A stretch of DNA of 64,000 nt, taken from positions 62,001 to 126,000 of the forward strand of contig NZ_QFDM01000002.1 of assembly GCF_023702065.1 (NCBI RefSeq). Direction: 5' to 3'. The stretch is from Methanoculleus oceani. Lineage in GTDB: Archaea; Halobacteriota; Methanomicrobia; Methanomicrobiales; Methanoculleaceae. The translations under genes were made by a program, and so were the position numbers. Position 1 is the stretch's first letter. Every line of letters starts with the position of its first letter. This document shows, in pieces, positions 9,119-17,228 of this stretch. The notes below the pieces were generated by a model. It was not told the origin of the DNA, did no database searches, and saw only the letters and a program-made list of their open reading frames with translations.

Positions 9119-10101
9119 TTCTCCAGGATCGTCTCTTTGACCGCGACGCCGAAGTGCCGCCCGCCCTCCTCAACGCTGCCGAGCACCTTATCGCCCACCG
9201 CGAGGACGGCGACCGATACGGGCGTGCCGTCCTCCCGGACGAGCCGGATCGTCTCGGCGTTCTGGAGGACCAGGCTCACCTTTGCGTCGCCGGCCTTTGC
9301 CTCGACGAGGAGGAGCGGGCGGCGCTCGATCTTCACCCTGCCGACGACCGCCTCGTGCGTCGGGCCCGTGTGCTCCGCGACGAGCACCTTATCGCCAACC
9401 GCAAGGTCGGAGAGGTATGCGGTCTTTCCGTCGGGGAGGAGGATGTAGGCGTGCACCGCCCCGGCGTTCACCCGGAACGGGCGCGGCGCCACGTAGGGGT
9501 TCTCCAGGGTCTCGGGGTGCACCAGCAGGAACGCCGAGGAGGTGTTGCCGACGAGCATCCCCTCCCCGTCGGCGAGGATGGAGCAGGTGTCCACGCAGAC
9601 CCGGTCCCCCATGCCGACAGGGGCGATCCGGGTCACCTCGAACGGGACGAGGGGGACGGACGCGCCGGCGCCGGCGATTGCTTTCGCCACCCGCCGGATC
9701 TCTGCCGGGTCGTCGGTCGAAAGAAGGACGCCCGCCGCTCCGCGTTCGAGGACGGTCAGGGCGACCTTTGCCTCTTCGGCACTTCCGACCGCGGCGATGA
9801 TCCGGTTCGACTGCGCGACGAGGTTCTCGAGCGGGATGACCGTCCAGTCCCGTGTCCGGACGATGACAGAGGCCGTGCGGGATAGCCGGAGCGCCTCCTC
9901 CTCGGTCGCTTTATCCGTAATCTCGATCTCGAAGACGTCCTTTCCCGGTATAAGGTCGCCGTTCTCCGCGACCGTCGTCACCCGCCCGAGTTCCCGTACG
10001 CGCTCCGCGTCGTCCGTCACCAGGGCGTCCGCACCGCTCTCGATCGCGGTTGTCGCGAGGTCTTTCCTCCACGGCCTGAGATCGACCCAGAACTGTTTCA
10101 T
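9115..10101 (-). CDS. aroB': 3-dehydroquinate synthase II (archaeal AroB')
   Basis: The 328-residue protein starts MKQFWVDLRPWRKDLATTAIESGADAL and matches the archaeal 3-dehydroquinate synthase family (MJ1249 type), unrelated to bacterial AroB. It oxidatively deaminates and cyclises 2-amino-3,7-dideoxyheptulosonate to 3-dehydroquinate with NAD. Recognisable segments are GDRVCVDTCSILADGEGMLVG and the beta-rich C-terminal half. It sits directly after an ADH synthase homologue, its expected partner, and overlaps both neighbours by four bases. Confidence 0.95.
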   Translation of the reverse strand: MKQFWVDLRPWRKDLATTAIESGADALVTDDAERVRELGRVTTVAENGDLIPGKDVFEIEITDKATEEEALRLSRTASVIVRTRDWTVIPLENLVAQSNRIIAAVGSAEEAKVALTVLERGAAGVLLSTDDPAEIRRVAKAIAGAGASVPLVPFEVTRIAPVGMGDRVCVDTCSILADGEGMLVGNTSSAFLLVHPETLENPYVAPRPFRVNAGAVHAYILLPDGKTAYLSDLAVGDKVLVAEHTGPTHEAVVGRVKIERRPLLLVEAKAGDAKVSLVLQNAETIRLVREDGTPVSVAVLAVGDKVLGSVEEGGRHFGVAVKETILEK

Positions 10102-10889
10102 CGCTCCTTCTCCAGTGCCTCGGCCGGGTCTGCTCCCTCGTGAACCACCCGGCAGATCGAACCTATGAACCGGGCGGGGTCATCGCGCTGGAAGGCGTTC
10201 CTGCCCATGCAGACGCCCGCCGCGCCCGCCCCGATGGCCTCCCGGATGGTCGCGAGCGTCTCGATGTCCCCTCCCTTCTCGCCGCCGGCGATCATCACCG
10301 GCACCGAGCAGGCAGCGGTGATCCGGGCAAACGTCTCCGGATCCCCGGTGTAGTTCGTCTTGATCAGGTCGGCCCCGAGTTCTTCGGCGACCCGGACGCA
10401 GTGCCCGATCGCCTGCGGCGAGGTGGGGTCGATCCCCTTGCCGCGGGGGTAGATCATGATCAGGAGCGGTATTCCCCAGCGGTTGCAGTCCCGTACCACC
10501 TCACCCGCCGACTCGATCATCCTCGATTCGTTGGGCGCGCCGAGGTTGATGTGGATCGAGACGGCATCGGCGCCGAGCGCGACCGCCTCCTCCACGGTGC
10601 AGACGAGCACCTTGTCGTTCGGGTCCGGGTTCAAGGAGGTGCTTGCGGAGAGGTGTACGATGAGGCCGATATCCCTTCCGCGCTTCCGGTGTCCTCCTTT
10701 CACCATGCCCTTGTGGAGCACGATGGCGTTCGCCCCGCCCTCGCTCACCGCGTTGACGGTCTCGGTCATGTTGCAGAGCCCCTCGATCTGGCCCATCGTA
10801 AACCCGTGATCCATGGGAATGATCACGGCGCGGCCGGTGTTCCGGTCCATTATCCGCTCCAGGCGGATCTCTTTTCCTATCATATTCAT
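10098..10889 (-). CDS. ADH synthase / class I aldolase family (AroA'-type), paralogue 1
   Basis: The 263-residue TIM-barrel protein belongs to the DhnA-type aldolase family that contains MJ0400 (2-amino-3,7-dideoxy-D-threo-hept-6-ulosonate synthase) and MJ1585. It shows IIPMDHGFTMGQIEGL, GLIVHLSASTSLNPDPNDKV, GIPLLIMIYPRGKG, the Schiff-base Lys candidate in DLIKTNYTGD (about 183-192) and GVCMGRNAFQ. The ATG at 10889 has GAGG five bases upstream and shares one base with the preceding stop (TGATG); a GTG at 10892 and an ATG at 10883 are alternatives. Position directly before aroB' favours ADH synthase, but the roles of the two paralogues cannot be separated by eye. Confidence 0.88.
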   Translation of the reverse strand: MNMIGKEIRLERIMDRNTGRAVIIPMDHGFTMGQIEGLCNMTETVNAVSEGGANAIVLHKGMVKGGHRKRGRDIGLIVHLSASTSLNPDPNDKVLVCTVEEAVALGADAVSIHINLGAPNESRMIESAGEVVRDCNRWGIPLLIMIYPRGKGIDPTSPQAIGHCVRVAEELGADLIKTNYTGDPETFARITAACSVPVMIAGGEKGGDIETLATIREAIGAGAAGVCMGRNAFQRDDPARFIGSICRVVHEGADPAEALEKER

Positions 10890-11680
10890 CACGTCCTCAA
10901 AATCTCCATCGCTTCCTCTGCAGACCGCCCTTCATGAATGATCAGCGCAGCGGCACGGATCAGGCGTTCGGGCGCCGAATGCTGGAAAGCGTTCCTCCCG
11001 ATCGATATGCCGGCGGCACCCCCCTCCATCGAGCCCTCCACCAGGTCGAGGATCGCCCGGTCGTCGGTCTTCGAGCCTCCCGCGACCACGACCGGCACCG
11101 GGCAGCCCCCCGTCACCTCCCGAAACGAGTCCGCGTCCCCGGTGTAGACGGTCTTGACGATATCGGCGCCGAGCTCCGCCGCCACCCGTGCGGAGAGTTT
11201 GACGCTCTCGAGGTCGTGCTCGTCGCTGACCTTCCTGCCCCTCGGGTACATCATCGCGAGGAGCGGCATCCCCCAGTCCATGCACGCGACCGCGACCCTG
11301 CCCAGGTCCTCGAGCATCCTTGCCTCGGAGTCGGCCCCGACGTTGATGTGCACTGAGACGCCGTCGGCGCCCATCTTGAGGGCGTTCGTGACGGTGTTCA
11401 CGAGCACCTTGTCGTTCGGATCCGGGCCGATGCTGGTGCTCGCTGAGAGATGCATGATCAGGCCGACATCCCGCCCGTGCCCCCTATGGCCGTGCAGCGC
11501 AAGCCCCACGTGGCCGATCACCGCGTTCGCTCCCCCCTCGGCGACGAGGTCGATGGTTCTACCCACGTCGACCAGCCCCGGGATGGGGCCGAGCGTCACC
11601 CCGTGGTCGAGCGGCACGATGATGGTCTTGCCGGTGTTCCGATCCATGATACGTTCCAGACGAATCTCTTTTCCTCTCAT
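10889..11680 (-). CDS. ADH synthase / class I aldolase family, paralogue 2
   Basis: The protein is 263 residues from the chosen start [17 protein letters not shown], nearly the same opening as its neighbour, and is clearly homologous throughout: [47 protein letters not shown] with the Lys conserved, and [19 protein letters not shown] lies nine bases before this ATG but only about three before the other candidate at 11686. It is the first gene of the aromatic operon. In Methanocaldococcus, two such homologues supply 6-deoxy-5-ketofructose phosphate and condense it with aspartate semialdehyde; the tandem pair here could split the same steps, which is inference. Confidence 0.85.
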   Translation of the reverse strand: MRGKEIRLERIMDRNTGKTIIVPLDHGVTLGPIPGLVDVGRTIDLVAEGGANAVIGHVGLALHGHRGHGRDVGLIMHLSASTSIGPDPNDKVLVNTVTNALKMGADGVSVHINVGADSEARMLEDLGRVAVACMDWGMPLLAMMYPRGRKVSDEHDLESVKLSARVAAELGADIVKTVYTGDADSFREVTGGCPVPVVVAGGSKTDDRAILDLVEGSMEGGAAGISIGRNAFQHSAPERLIRAAALIIHEGRSAEEAMEILRT

Positions 11681-11686
11681 AACCAT

Positions 11687-11991
11687 AGTCCTCCCGGATT
11701 TTGATGATACAGTCTTCCGGGAACGATTAAAACTGGATAAACCAGATAAAATAGCGATAGAACGCTGCCGCTCCGAAATTACGGATATCGGCGGTCAAAA
11801 ACTGGCTATTCGCTCCTGCGCAAGTGGTGGTTACTCCGTTAACCGAGGTAAAAGCGGTCACCGGCGAAAAAACATTCACCACGCATTGGGTATACCGTTA
11901 AGCGTTCTTGTATAAAAATATGCCGGGTTTTCGCGCGAGAAATGAATCCGGGTCAGGGCCGGGCCCCGTGAAAAAAAGTATGGCGATTGCC
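11687..11991. promoter_or_regulatory. Leader/promoter region of the aromatic operon
   Basis: No gene was seen in these 305 bases. On the minus strand there are two TATA candidates: TATTTTATCT at 11743-11752, about 60 bases before the first ATG, and TTTTTATAC near 11910-11918. If the distal one is used, the leader would be near 200 bases and would include an inverted repeat GGTTA/TAACC (11828-11843) and a small dyad CTGG-ATAAA-CCAG (11733-11745). No known riboswitch was recognised. Confidence 0.4.
11971..11977 (-). terminator. T-run terminator after aMBF1
   Basis: Seven consecutive T on the minus strand, about 15 bases past the stop at 11992, fit an archaeal oligo-T terminator. Confidence 0.45.
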
Positions 11992-12480
11992 TTATTTCCG
12001 GGCCTTCTTGAACGATATGACGTCGCCGACGGTCATGGTCACCCGTCCCGGCCCGCCTGCGGAGGTGCTGTCTTCGGCCGAGTCGATCAGCCTGATATTG
12101 AGTGCTTTCTCAAGTTTTCGCCGGACGTCGTCTTCGGGAATGAGGTCTCCCTTCTCGATCTTCTTGACCAGGATCTCACGTTCCTTGATCGCCTGTGCGA
12201 GGTTGAGCGTAGACCACTCCTTCTCTTCGCGGGCGGCCCGGATCCGGTCGGCATAATCGTCGACGATCTCCCCTTCCATCAGGTCAAAAACGTCCCGTGG
12301 CCTCCTGCGGGTCTGTGGGGCGGCAACTCCCGGTTTCTGCTGCGGGGCACCTCTTCTTCGCGGTTGCTGGACTTCTGTACCGTGTTTTGCGCATCGAACG
12401 CAGACGCAGAGTTCTGCGCCCTCGATCTGGATGGTTTTCGACGGTCCCACTATGGGAGCGCCGCATAGTTCGCACTGCAT
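11992..12480 (-). CDS. Archaeal MBF1-type transcription factor (TIGR00270 type)
   Basis: The 162-residue protein has an N-terminal zinc ribbon (MQCELCG at the start and CVCVRCAKHG near residue 26), a low-complexity linker rich in Arg, Pro and Gln, and a Cro/C1-type helix-turn-helix (DYADRIRAAREEKEWSTLNLAQAIKEREILVKKIEKG, about 75-111). This is the layout of archaeal multiprotein-bridging factor 1, thought to link transcription factors, TBP or the ribosome. The ATG at 12480 begins exactly at the zinc ribbon; the frame stays open to 12507 but that would precede the likely transcription start. It is divergent from PAN, a common archaeal arrangement. Confidence 0.92.
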   Translation of the reverse strand: MQCELCGAPIVGPSKTIQIEGAELCVCVRCAKHGTEVQQPRRRGAPQQKPGVAAPQTRRRPRDVFDLMEGEIVDDYADRIRAAREEKEWSTLNLAQAIKEREILVKKIEKGDLIPEDDVRRKLEKALNIRLIDSAEDSTSAGGPGRVTMTVGDVISFKKARK

Positions 12481-12537
12481 AAGTCTCGCAAACAATTTTA
12501 TATTCATTTTAACCTATATAATTAATCGAGGAGACCC
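12481..12537. promoter_or_regulatory. Divergent promoter between aMBF1 and PAN
   Basis: Only 57 bases separate the two starts. TTTTATATT at about 12496-12504 can serve PAN on the plus strand, and ATTATATAGG (minus strand, near 12512-12521) can serve aMBF1. GAGGAG stands a few bases before the PAN ATG. Confidence 0.5.
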
Positions 12538-13776
12538 ATGGGAGATATCGCTCGGCAGGCACCAGAGAAGGATACCGGTGAAGACATCTACCAGTATCTC
12601 CTGGAACGGATTACGAACCTCGAAAACCGAAACCTGGAGCTACGCGAACAATTTCGCCAGATGGAGTCCGAGAAACGATACGTTGAAACCCAGAAGATCC
12701 GCTACGAGCGCGAACTGCGAAAACTGAAGAGCGAGATCGAACAACTCCGAAGCCCTCCTCTCGTGATCGGGACAGTTACCGACGTTATCGATAACAGCCG
12801 GGTGATTGTGCGAAGCAGTGCAGGACCGCGATTTCTGGTCCGTACGTCCCAGTTAATCGACCCCGATCTCCTCAAGCCGGGGGTACGGTGTACGCTCAAC
12901 CAGCAGTCTCTCGCGATCGTGGATGTGCTCCCCACAAGCTACGACGCGCAGATCTACGGCATGGAACTGGTCGAGTCACCGGACGAGACCTACGAGAGGA
13001 TCGGCGGCCTTGAACCCCAGATCGAGGAGGTCCGGGAAGCAGTCGAGCTTCCCCTGACGAAACCGCAACTCTTCGAGAAGGTCGGCATCTCCCCCCCGAA
13101 GGGCGTGCTGCTCCACGGGCCGCCCGGCACGGGGAAGACGCTTCTCGCACGCGCGGTAGCCCACCAGACGAACGCGCACTTCCTCCGCGTGGTCGGCTCG
13201 GAGCTGGTGCAGAAGTACATCGGTGAGGGGGCCCGCCTGGTCCGGGAACTCTTCGACCTCGCGAAACAGAAGTCGCCGTCGATCATCTTCATTGACGAGA
13301 TCGATGCGATCGGCGCGCACCGGAACGACTCGACGACGTCCGGGGACCGTGAAGTCCAGCGGACGCTGATGCAGCTCCTGGCGGAGATGGACGGCTTTGA
13401 CAACCGCGGGGACGTCAAGATCATCGCGGCGACGAACCGGATCGATATCCTCGACCGTGCCCTCCTCCGTCCGGGCCGGTTCGACCGGATGATCGAGATC
13501 CCGCTCCCCGACCACCAGGGGAGGCTTGCCATCTTGAAGATCCACACCCTGCACATGAACCTCGGCGAGGACGTCAACCTCTCGGAGGTCTCCCGGCTCA
13601 CCGAGGGGAAGAACGGCGCCGACCTCCGGGCGATATGCATGGAAGCAGGCATGTTCGCCATCAGGATGGAGCGCGATATGATCAACAGCGACGATTTCAT
13701 GAAGGCGATCGACAAACTCTCGGTGGACTTCGACCGCCACCACTTCCACACCACCTTCGGCGAGATGTTCGCCTGA
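12538..13776 (+). CDS. Proteasome-activating nucleotidase, paralogue 1
   Basis: The 412-residue AAA+ protein has a coiled coil (about 15-75), an OB domain (about 75-150) and an AAA+ module with GPPGTGKT (Walker A), [11 protein letters not shown] (Walker B), the pore loop KYIGEGARL and the Arg finger region [10 protein letters not shown]. It unfolds substrates and feeds them to the 20S proteasome. The C-terminus reads TFGEMFA: Phe stands where the HbYX docking motif has Tyr, so 20S gate opening may be weaker or different. A T-run follows the stop. A second PAN gene lies at 15010-16182. Confidence 0.95.
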   Translation: MGDIARQAPEKDTGEDIYQYLLERITNLENRNLELREQFRQMESEKRYVETQKIRYERELRKLKSEIEQLRSPPLVIGTVTDVIDNSRVIVRSSAGPRFLVRTSQLIDPDLLKPGVRCTLNQQSLAIVDVLPTSYDAQIYGMELVESPDETYERIGGLEPQIEEVREAVELPLTKPQLFEKVGISPPKGVLLHGPPGTGKTLLARAVAHQTNAHFLRVVGSELVQKYIGEGARLVRELFDLAKQKSPSIIFIDEIDAIGAHRNDSTTSGDREVQRTLMQLLAEMDGFDNRGDVKIIAATNRIDILDRALLRPGRFDRMIEIPLPDHQGRLAILKIHTLHMNLGEDVNLSEVSRLTEGKNGADLRAICMEAGMFAIRMERDMINSDDFMKAIDKLSVDFDRHHFHTTFGEMFA

Positions 13777-13783
13777 AGGGTGC

Positions 13784-13793
13784 TTTCTTTTTT
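13784..13793 (+). terminator. T-run terminator after PAN paralogue 1
   Basis: TTTCTTTTTT begins seven bases after the stop codon, a typical archaeal oligo-T terminator. Confidence 0.55.
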
Positions 13794-13843
13794 GAATATC
13801 GATTTGTTGAACCGTATACAGAGCATCAACCCGTAGCCGGACG

Positions 13844-14437
13844 CTACTCCGTGAACGCCTCCCCCAGTGCCGAAAGACGCTCCGGGGTTAGATCGCTCGC
13901 GAGGAGGCCGAAGATCAGGCGATCGTAATATCCGCCCCTGGCATGCCAGTACTGCCTCTGGATACCCTCGAGGACAAAGCCGCATCTCTCCATCACCCGC
14001 CGCGATGCCGTATTGCCGGCGACGGTATCGCCGTTCAGCCGGTAACCGTCGAGCACGGTGAACGCGAAGTAGACCAGAAAGGTGCAGGCCAGGGTGCCGT
14101 AGCCTCTTTTCCAGTAGATATCGTCGAGCTGGTAGCCGATCAGAAACGATCCGGGGCTGAAATCGACCGGAAACAGTGCGCACTGCCCGACGAAGTCCTT
14201 GGTATCCTCCAGTCTTACCGTGAACACATGATGATCCGGCGTTCTCCCTTCCCAGAGCGCGGCCTGCACCTCCTCGATCAGGGGAAGAAAGTAGGATCGC
14301 GTGGCCTCATTCGTGTTCGGTCCGAAAAACAGCCACCTGCAGACCGACTCCTTCGAGAGCATCCGGGATATATCCGGAAGGTCGTGCTCGGTGCAGTAGG
14401 AGAACCTCAGACCGCCGCCGATCCAGCTCTGTTGCAT
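13844..14437 (-). CDS. GNAT family N-acetyltransferase (RimJ/RimL-like)
   Basis: The 197-residue protein has the GNAT fold: a beta strand then FVGQCALFPVD (about 78-88), an acetyl-CoA loop variant KRGYGTLACTFLVYFAFTVL (about 105-124) and the late motif GNTASRRVMERCGFVLEGIQRQYWHARGGYYDRLIFGLL (about 137-175), which is typical of RimJ/RimL-type enzymes acting on protein N-termini or small amines. The substrate is unknown. It is convergent with PAN paralogue 1, 67 bases away. Confidence 0.85.
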   Translation of the reverse strand: MQQSWIGGGLRFSYCTEHDLPDISRMLSKESVCRWLFFGPNTNEATRSYFLPLIEEVQAALWEGRTPDHHVFTVRLEDTKDFVGQCALFPVDFSPGSFLIGYQLDDIYWKRGYGTLACTFLVYFAFTVLDGYRLNGDTVAGNTASRRVMERCGFVLEGIQRQYWHARGGYYDRLIFGLLASDLTPERLSALGEAFTE

Positions 14438-14498
14438 GTAGCAATCTTCGATCTCCCTCTATAATAGTGGGAGGGCTTTCTGAAATGAGGAGGGGCCC

Positions 14499-14942
14499 CT
14501 ACCCGGCCGGATACTCCTCCCTGGTGCACCAGACCTCGAGCATCGTATCGCCGGGTTCGATCCGGTCGGCATATGCCTCCGGCGTCGTACCTTCATCCAT
14601 CCAGATGGTATCGACCATGTGGTCCCCCGAGATCCGGTAAAGGCAGCGGTATCTCCACGGGGACGCGGGCATCACGTCTCGCTCGTAGATCTGCCGGGCA
14701 AGGCCGGAAGAGCAGAAGATGCCCTCCCCGGGCTCGAAGAGGACCTCCTCGACATATCGCTGGATATACCACCGGAGTTCGGAAGCGAGTGCAAGCGCAC
14801 TCCCGAGCGACGCCGTCCGGATGCGTATACCGTACTCCAGCCGATCCGGCTGGTAAAAACGAAGGGCTCCCCTGCTGGTATCGGATTTGAGCAGGGTGGC
14901 ATAAAGGTCAACCCCCTCCGGCTGAATGAGGAGGACGTTCAT
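14499..14942 (-). CDS. Conserved-looking protein of unknown function
   Basis: The 147-residue soluble protein was not recognised. It has no signal peptide or membrane segment, begins with a beta-like strand (MNVLLIQPEGVDLYA) and ends in an acidic segment with a late Trp-Cys (VWCTREEYPAG). Codon use is like its neighbours, and the frame lies between two minus-strand genes, which supports a real gene. It is 61 bases upstream of the GNAT gene and could be cotranscribed with it. Confidence 0.6.
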   Translation of the reverse strand: MNVLLIQPEGVDLYATLLKSDTSRGALRFYQPDRLEYGIRIRTASLGSALALASELRWYIQRYVEEVLFEPGEGIFCSSGLARQIYERDVMPASPWRYRCLYRISGDHMVDTIWMDEGTTPEAYADRIEPGDTMLEVWCTREEYPAG

Positions 14943-15009
14943 CGCATATCTGGTGGGCCGGAGAGATCGATAAGGTTTCCTCTAAAATCCGGGGATGGAG
15001 GAATCCCCA

Positions 15010-16182
15010 TCAGGTATACATGCGGCTGTCGGGCGCCGCCACCTCGCGCTTCACCTTTCGGATCGCCGCGAGGAAGTCTTCCCGGTCGACGGCATCTGCG
15101 TCCCGCCGGATCGCCATCATGCCGGCCTCGCGGCAGATCGCCTGCAGCTCCGCACCGGTGGTGTCTCCGGCGAGCTCCGCAAGCGAGGCAAGGTCCACGT
15201 TCCCGGAAACATTCATCTTCGCGGTGTGGATCTTTAAGATCTCGAGGCGCGCTCCGGCGTCGGGCAGCGGAACCTGGATGATCCGGTCGAACCGGCCGGG
15301 GCGCAGAAGGGCCGGATCCAGCATGTCGATCCGGTTCGTCGCCGCCATGATCCGGACGTTGCCGCGGTTCCCGAAACCATCCATCTCGGCGAGAAGCTGC
15401 ATCAGCGTCCGCTGGACCTCGGCGCTGCCGGAGGTCCCGTCGTTGGTGCGCATACTCCCGATCGCGTCGATCTCGTCGATGAAGACGATCGCCGGAGCGC
15501 GTTCCCGGGCGAGGATGAAGAGTTCACGCACGAGCTGCGCGCCTTCCCCGATGTATTTGTGGACGAGTTCGCTCCCGGACATCCTGATGAACCGGGCCTG
15601 GGACTGGCGGGCAACCGCCTTTGCGATCAGGGTCTTTCCCGTGCCGGGCGGGCCGTAGAGGAGGATGCCTTTCGGGGGTTCCACGCCCACGCGCTCGTAG
15701 ATCTCGGGTTTCGTGAGCGGGTACTCGACGGCTTCCCGGACCTCTTCGATCTCTTCCTTCAGACCGCCGACCTGCTCGAACGTCACGTTCGGCTGTTCGT
15801 CGAGCTCCATGATCCTGACCCTCGCGTCGAAGATGTTGCCGATCGTCTTGACGATGGAGAGCGTATTGTTCACCGCCACCTTCATCCCGGGCTTGAGGGT
15901 GCGGTGGAGCTTCTCGTTGACTGCGGTGACGTATTCCTGGTTGTTGCCCTGCTGCCGGAGATATACTTCGCCGTTCTCAAGCACATCGACCACAGCGGCA
16001 ACAAACAGCGGCACCCTTTTTAGCTGACCGTTCTCCTTTCTGAGTTGCAGGAGCTCCTTTTCCAGCAACTCGTTCTTGAGTTTGTAATCCAGGATCTGCG
16101 CCTTCAGGTCCTGAATCTGGAGGGTGAGCATGTCGTGCTCGCTGCCAGGAGTGCTGCCAATGGTTTCGTCCATGTCACTCAT
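15010..16182 (-). CDS. pan: Proteasome-activating nucleotidase, paralogue 2
   Basis: The 390-residue AAA+ ATPase has an N-terminal coiled coil (about 18-55), an OB domain (about 57-125) and an AAA+ module with [23 protein letters not shown], the pore loop KYIGEGAQL and [10 protein letters not shown]. It ends RMYT, which fits the hydrophobic-Tyr-X motif used by PAN and Rpt proteins to dock in the 20S alpha ring and open its gate. By that criterion this, rather than the gene at 12538, looks like the canonical PAN. The ATG at 16182 is close to the palindromic TATA region at 16198-16215. Confidence 0.95.
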   Translation of the reverse strand: MSDMDETIGSTPGSEHDMLTLQIQDLKAQILDYKLKNELLEKELLQLRKENGQLKRVPLFVAAVVDVLENGEVYLRQQGNNQEYVTAVNEKLHRTLKPGMKVAVNNTLSIVKTIGNIFDARVRIMELDEQPNVTFEQVGGLKEEIEEVREAVEYPLTKPEIYERVGVEPPKGILLYGPPGTGKTLIAKAVARQSQARFIRMSGSELVHKYIGEGAQLVRELFILARERAPAIVFIDEIDAIGSMRTNDGTSGSAEVQRTLMQLLAEMDGFGNRGNVRIMAATNRIDMLDPALLRPGRFDRIIQVPLPDAGARLEILKIHTAKMNVSGNVDLASLAELAGDTTGAELQAICREAGMMAIRRDADAVDREDFLAAIRKVKREVAAPDSRMYT

Positions 16183-16197
16183 ATAGTTGGATCTCCA

Positions 16198-16215
16198 ACC
16201 ACATTATAATGTGGT
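16198..16215. promoter_or_regulatory. Palindromic TATA element of a divergent promoter
   Basis: ACCACATTATAATGTGGT is a perfect 18-base palindrome whose centre ATTATAAT reads as a TATA box on both strands. It lies between PAN paralogue 2 (ATG 16182, minus) and the phosphomevalonate dehydratase subunit (ATG 16226, plus). A second inverted repeat, GTTGGA-TC-TCCAAC (16184-16197), abuts it. The spacing fits the minus-strand gene well (about 16-27 bases); on the plus strand CATATAG near 16178-16184 may serve instead. Confidence 0.6.
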
Positions 16216-16225
16216 GGCAGTGATC

Positions 16226-16624
16226 ATGCAAGGCAGAAGTATATCCCGGGGTATTGCAGACGGGGAACTCCTCGTTTCGTCCGAACCCATATCGTTCCTC
16301 TCTGGCGTCGACCCGGAGACCGGCACCGTCGTCGAGCGCGGGCATCCGCTCGAGGGGCAATCCATCGCCGGACGCGTCCTCGCCTTTCCGTACGGGAAAG
16401 GGTCGACGGTCGGGTCATACGTGATCTACGCGCTGAAGCAGAACGACCTTGCCCCCGCGGCGATCATCAATACGGAGGCCGAACCGATCATCGCGGTTGG
16501 GGCGATCATCGCGGGGATTCCCATGGTCGACCGCCTCCCGCCGGAGTTCTCCGATCTCCCCCCCGGCACCCGGGTGACGGTGAACGGGGATACGGGCGAG
16601 GTATCATATAACGAGACCGCGTGA
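16226..16624 (+). CDS. Phosphomevalonate dehydratase small subunit (DUF126/AcnX type)
   Basis: The 132-residue protein matches the DUF126 family, the small subunit of the aconitase-like (AcnX) phosphomevalonate dehydratase: GRSISRGIADGELLVSSEPISF at the start, VVERGHPLEGQSIAGRVLAFPYGKGSTVGSYVI and AIIAGIPMVDR. In the archaeal mevalonate pathway the two-subunit, Fe-S enzyme dehydrates 5-phosphomevalonate toward trans-anhydromevalonate 5-phosphate for membrane lipids. The large subunit is not in this window. The start at 16226 (MQGRSISRG) is chosen by homology; a GTG six bases earlier is possible. Confidence 0.88.
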   Translation: MQGRSISRGIADGELLVSSEPISFLSGVDPETGTVVERGHPLEGQSIAGRVLAFPYGKGSTVGSYVIYALKQNDLAPAAIINTEAEPIIAVGAIIAGIPMVDRLPPEFSDLPPGTRVTVNGDTGEVSYNETA

Positions 16625-16649
16625 TAGGGTGAGACCGCGGGGTGCCCCT

Positions 16650-17078
16650 GTGCAGACCTACTACGATATCCTGGGCGTCGCCCCCGACGCCACCCCTGAA
16701 GAGATCCGGACGGCTTACCGGACGCTTGCTAAACAGTGCCACCCGGATATCAACCCGGACCCGGACGCGAGCGAGCGGTTCATCGCCATCCAGCAGGCAT
16801 ACGAGACGCTGATCGACCCCGACAGGTGGGCGCGCTACGACCTCGCCCTCAGGACCGGTGCCGGTTCTGCGCCGCACGATCCGTTCCAGCGGTACAGTCC
16901 CGGCGGGCAGACGGCGTGGACGCCGGGATTCTCGTGGCAGGGACAGGTGCCCACGTCAGGAATCGGCAGGATCGGTGTTATACTCCTCCTGTTATTCGGA
17001 GGCATCCTGATCGTCCTCATGCTCGTGCTGTCGCTCCTCATCCGTGCTGTTACGGGCGGCAGGCGGCAGGACTCCTAG
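16650..17078 (+). CDS. J-domain protein with one membrane segment
   Basis: The 142-residue protein opens with a J-domain (VQTYYDILGVAPDATPEEIRTAYRTLA, then KQCHPDINPDPDASERFIAIQQAYETLIDP), including the HPD tripeptide at about 33-35 that stimulates DnaK ATPase. A Pro/Gly/Gln linker leads to a single hydrophobic helix (IGVILLLLFGGILIVLMLVLSLLI, about 112-135) and a short basic tail. It is therefore likely a membrane-tethered J-protein. GTG at 16650 is chosen because GGGGTG stands five bases before it; GTG at 16629 would add seven residues. Confidence 0.82.
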   Translation: MQTYYDILGVAPDATPEEIRTAYRTLAKQCHPDINPDPDASERFIAIQQAYETLIDPDRWARYDLALRTGAGSAPHDPFQRYSPGGQTAWTPGFSWQGQVPTSGIGRIGVILLLLFGGILIVLMLVLSLLIRAVTGGRRQDS

Positions 17079-17228
17079 AACCCTTTTAGCGGAGGGGACA
17101 CCTTCCGCCGACAACCTGCCCCGTGATCCGGAGAACAGGGAGGACCTGTGCCTGCGGCGGACAGGAGAAGCGAAACCTTATCAGGTGAAACCGCCTTCGT
17201 GCCGGATGATTCTCGTGAGGTGAACGTG

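Noticed and set aside
11908-12468. 186-codon plus-strand frame over aMBF1, behind a TATA-like element
   Set aside because: It is antisense to aMBF1, whose zinc ribbon and HTH are clear. The TATA-like element could belong to the aromatic operon on the other strand.
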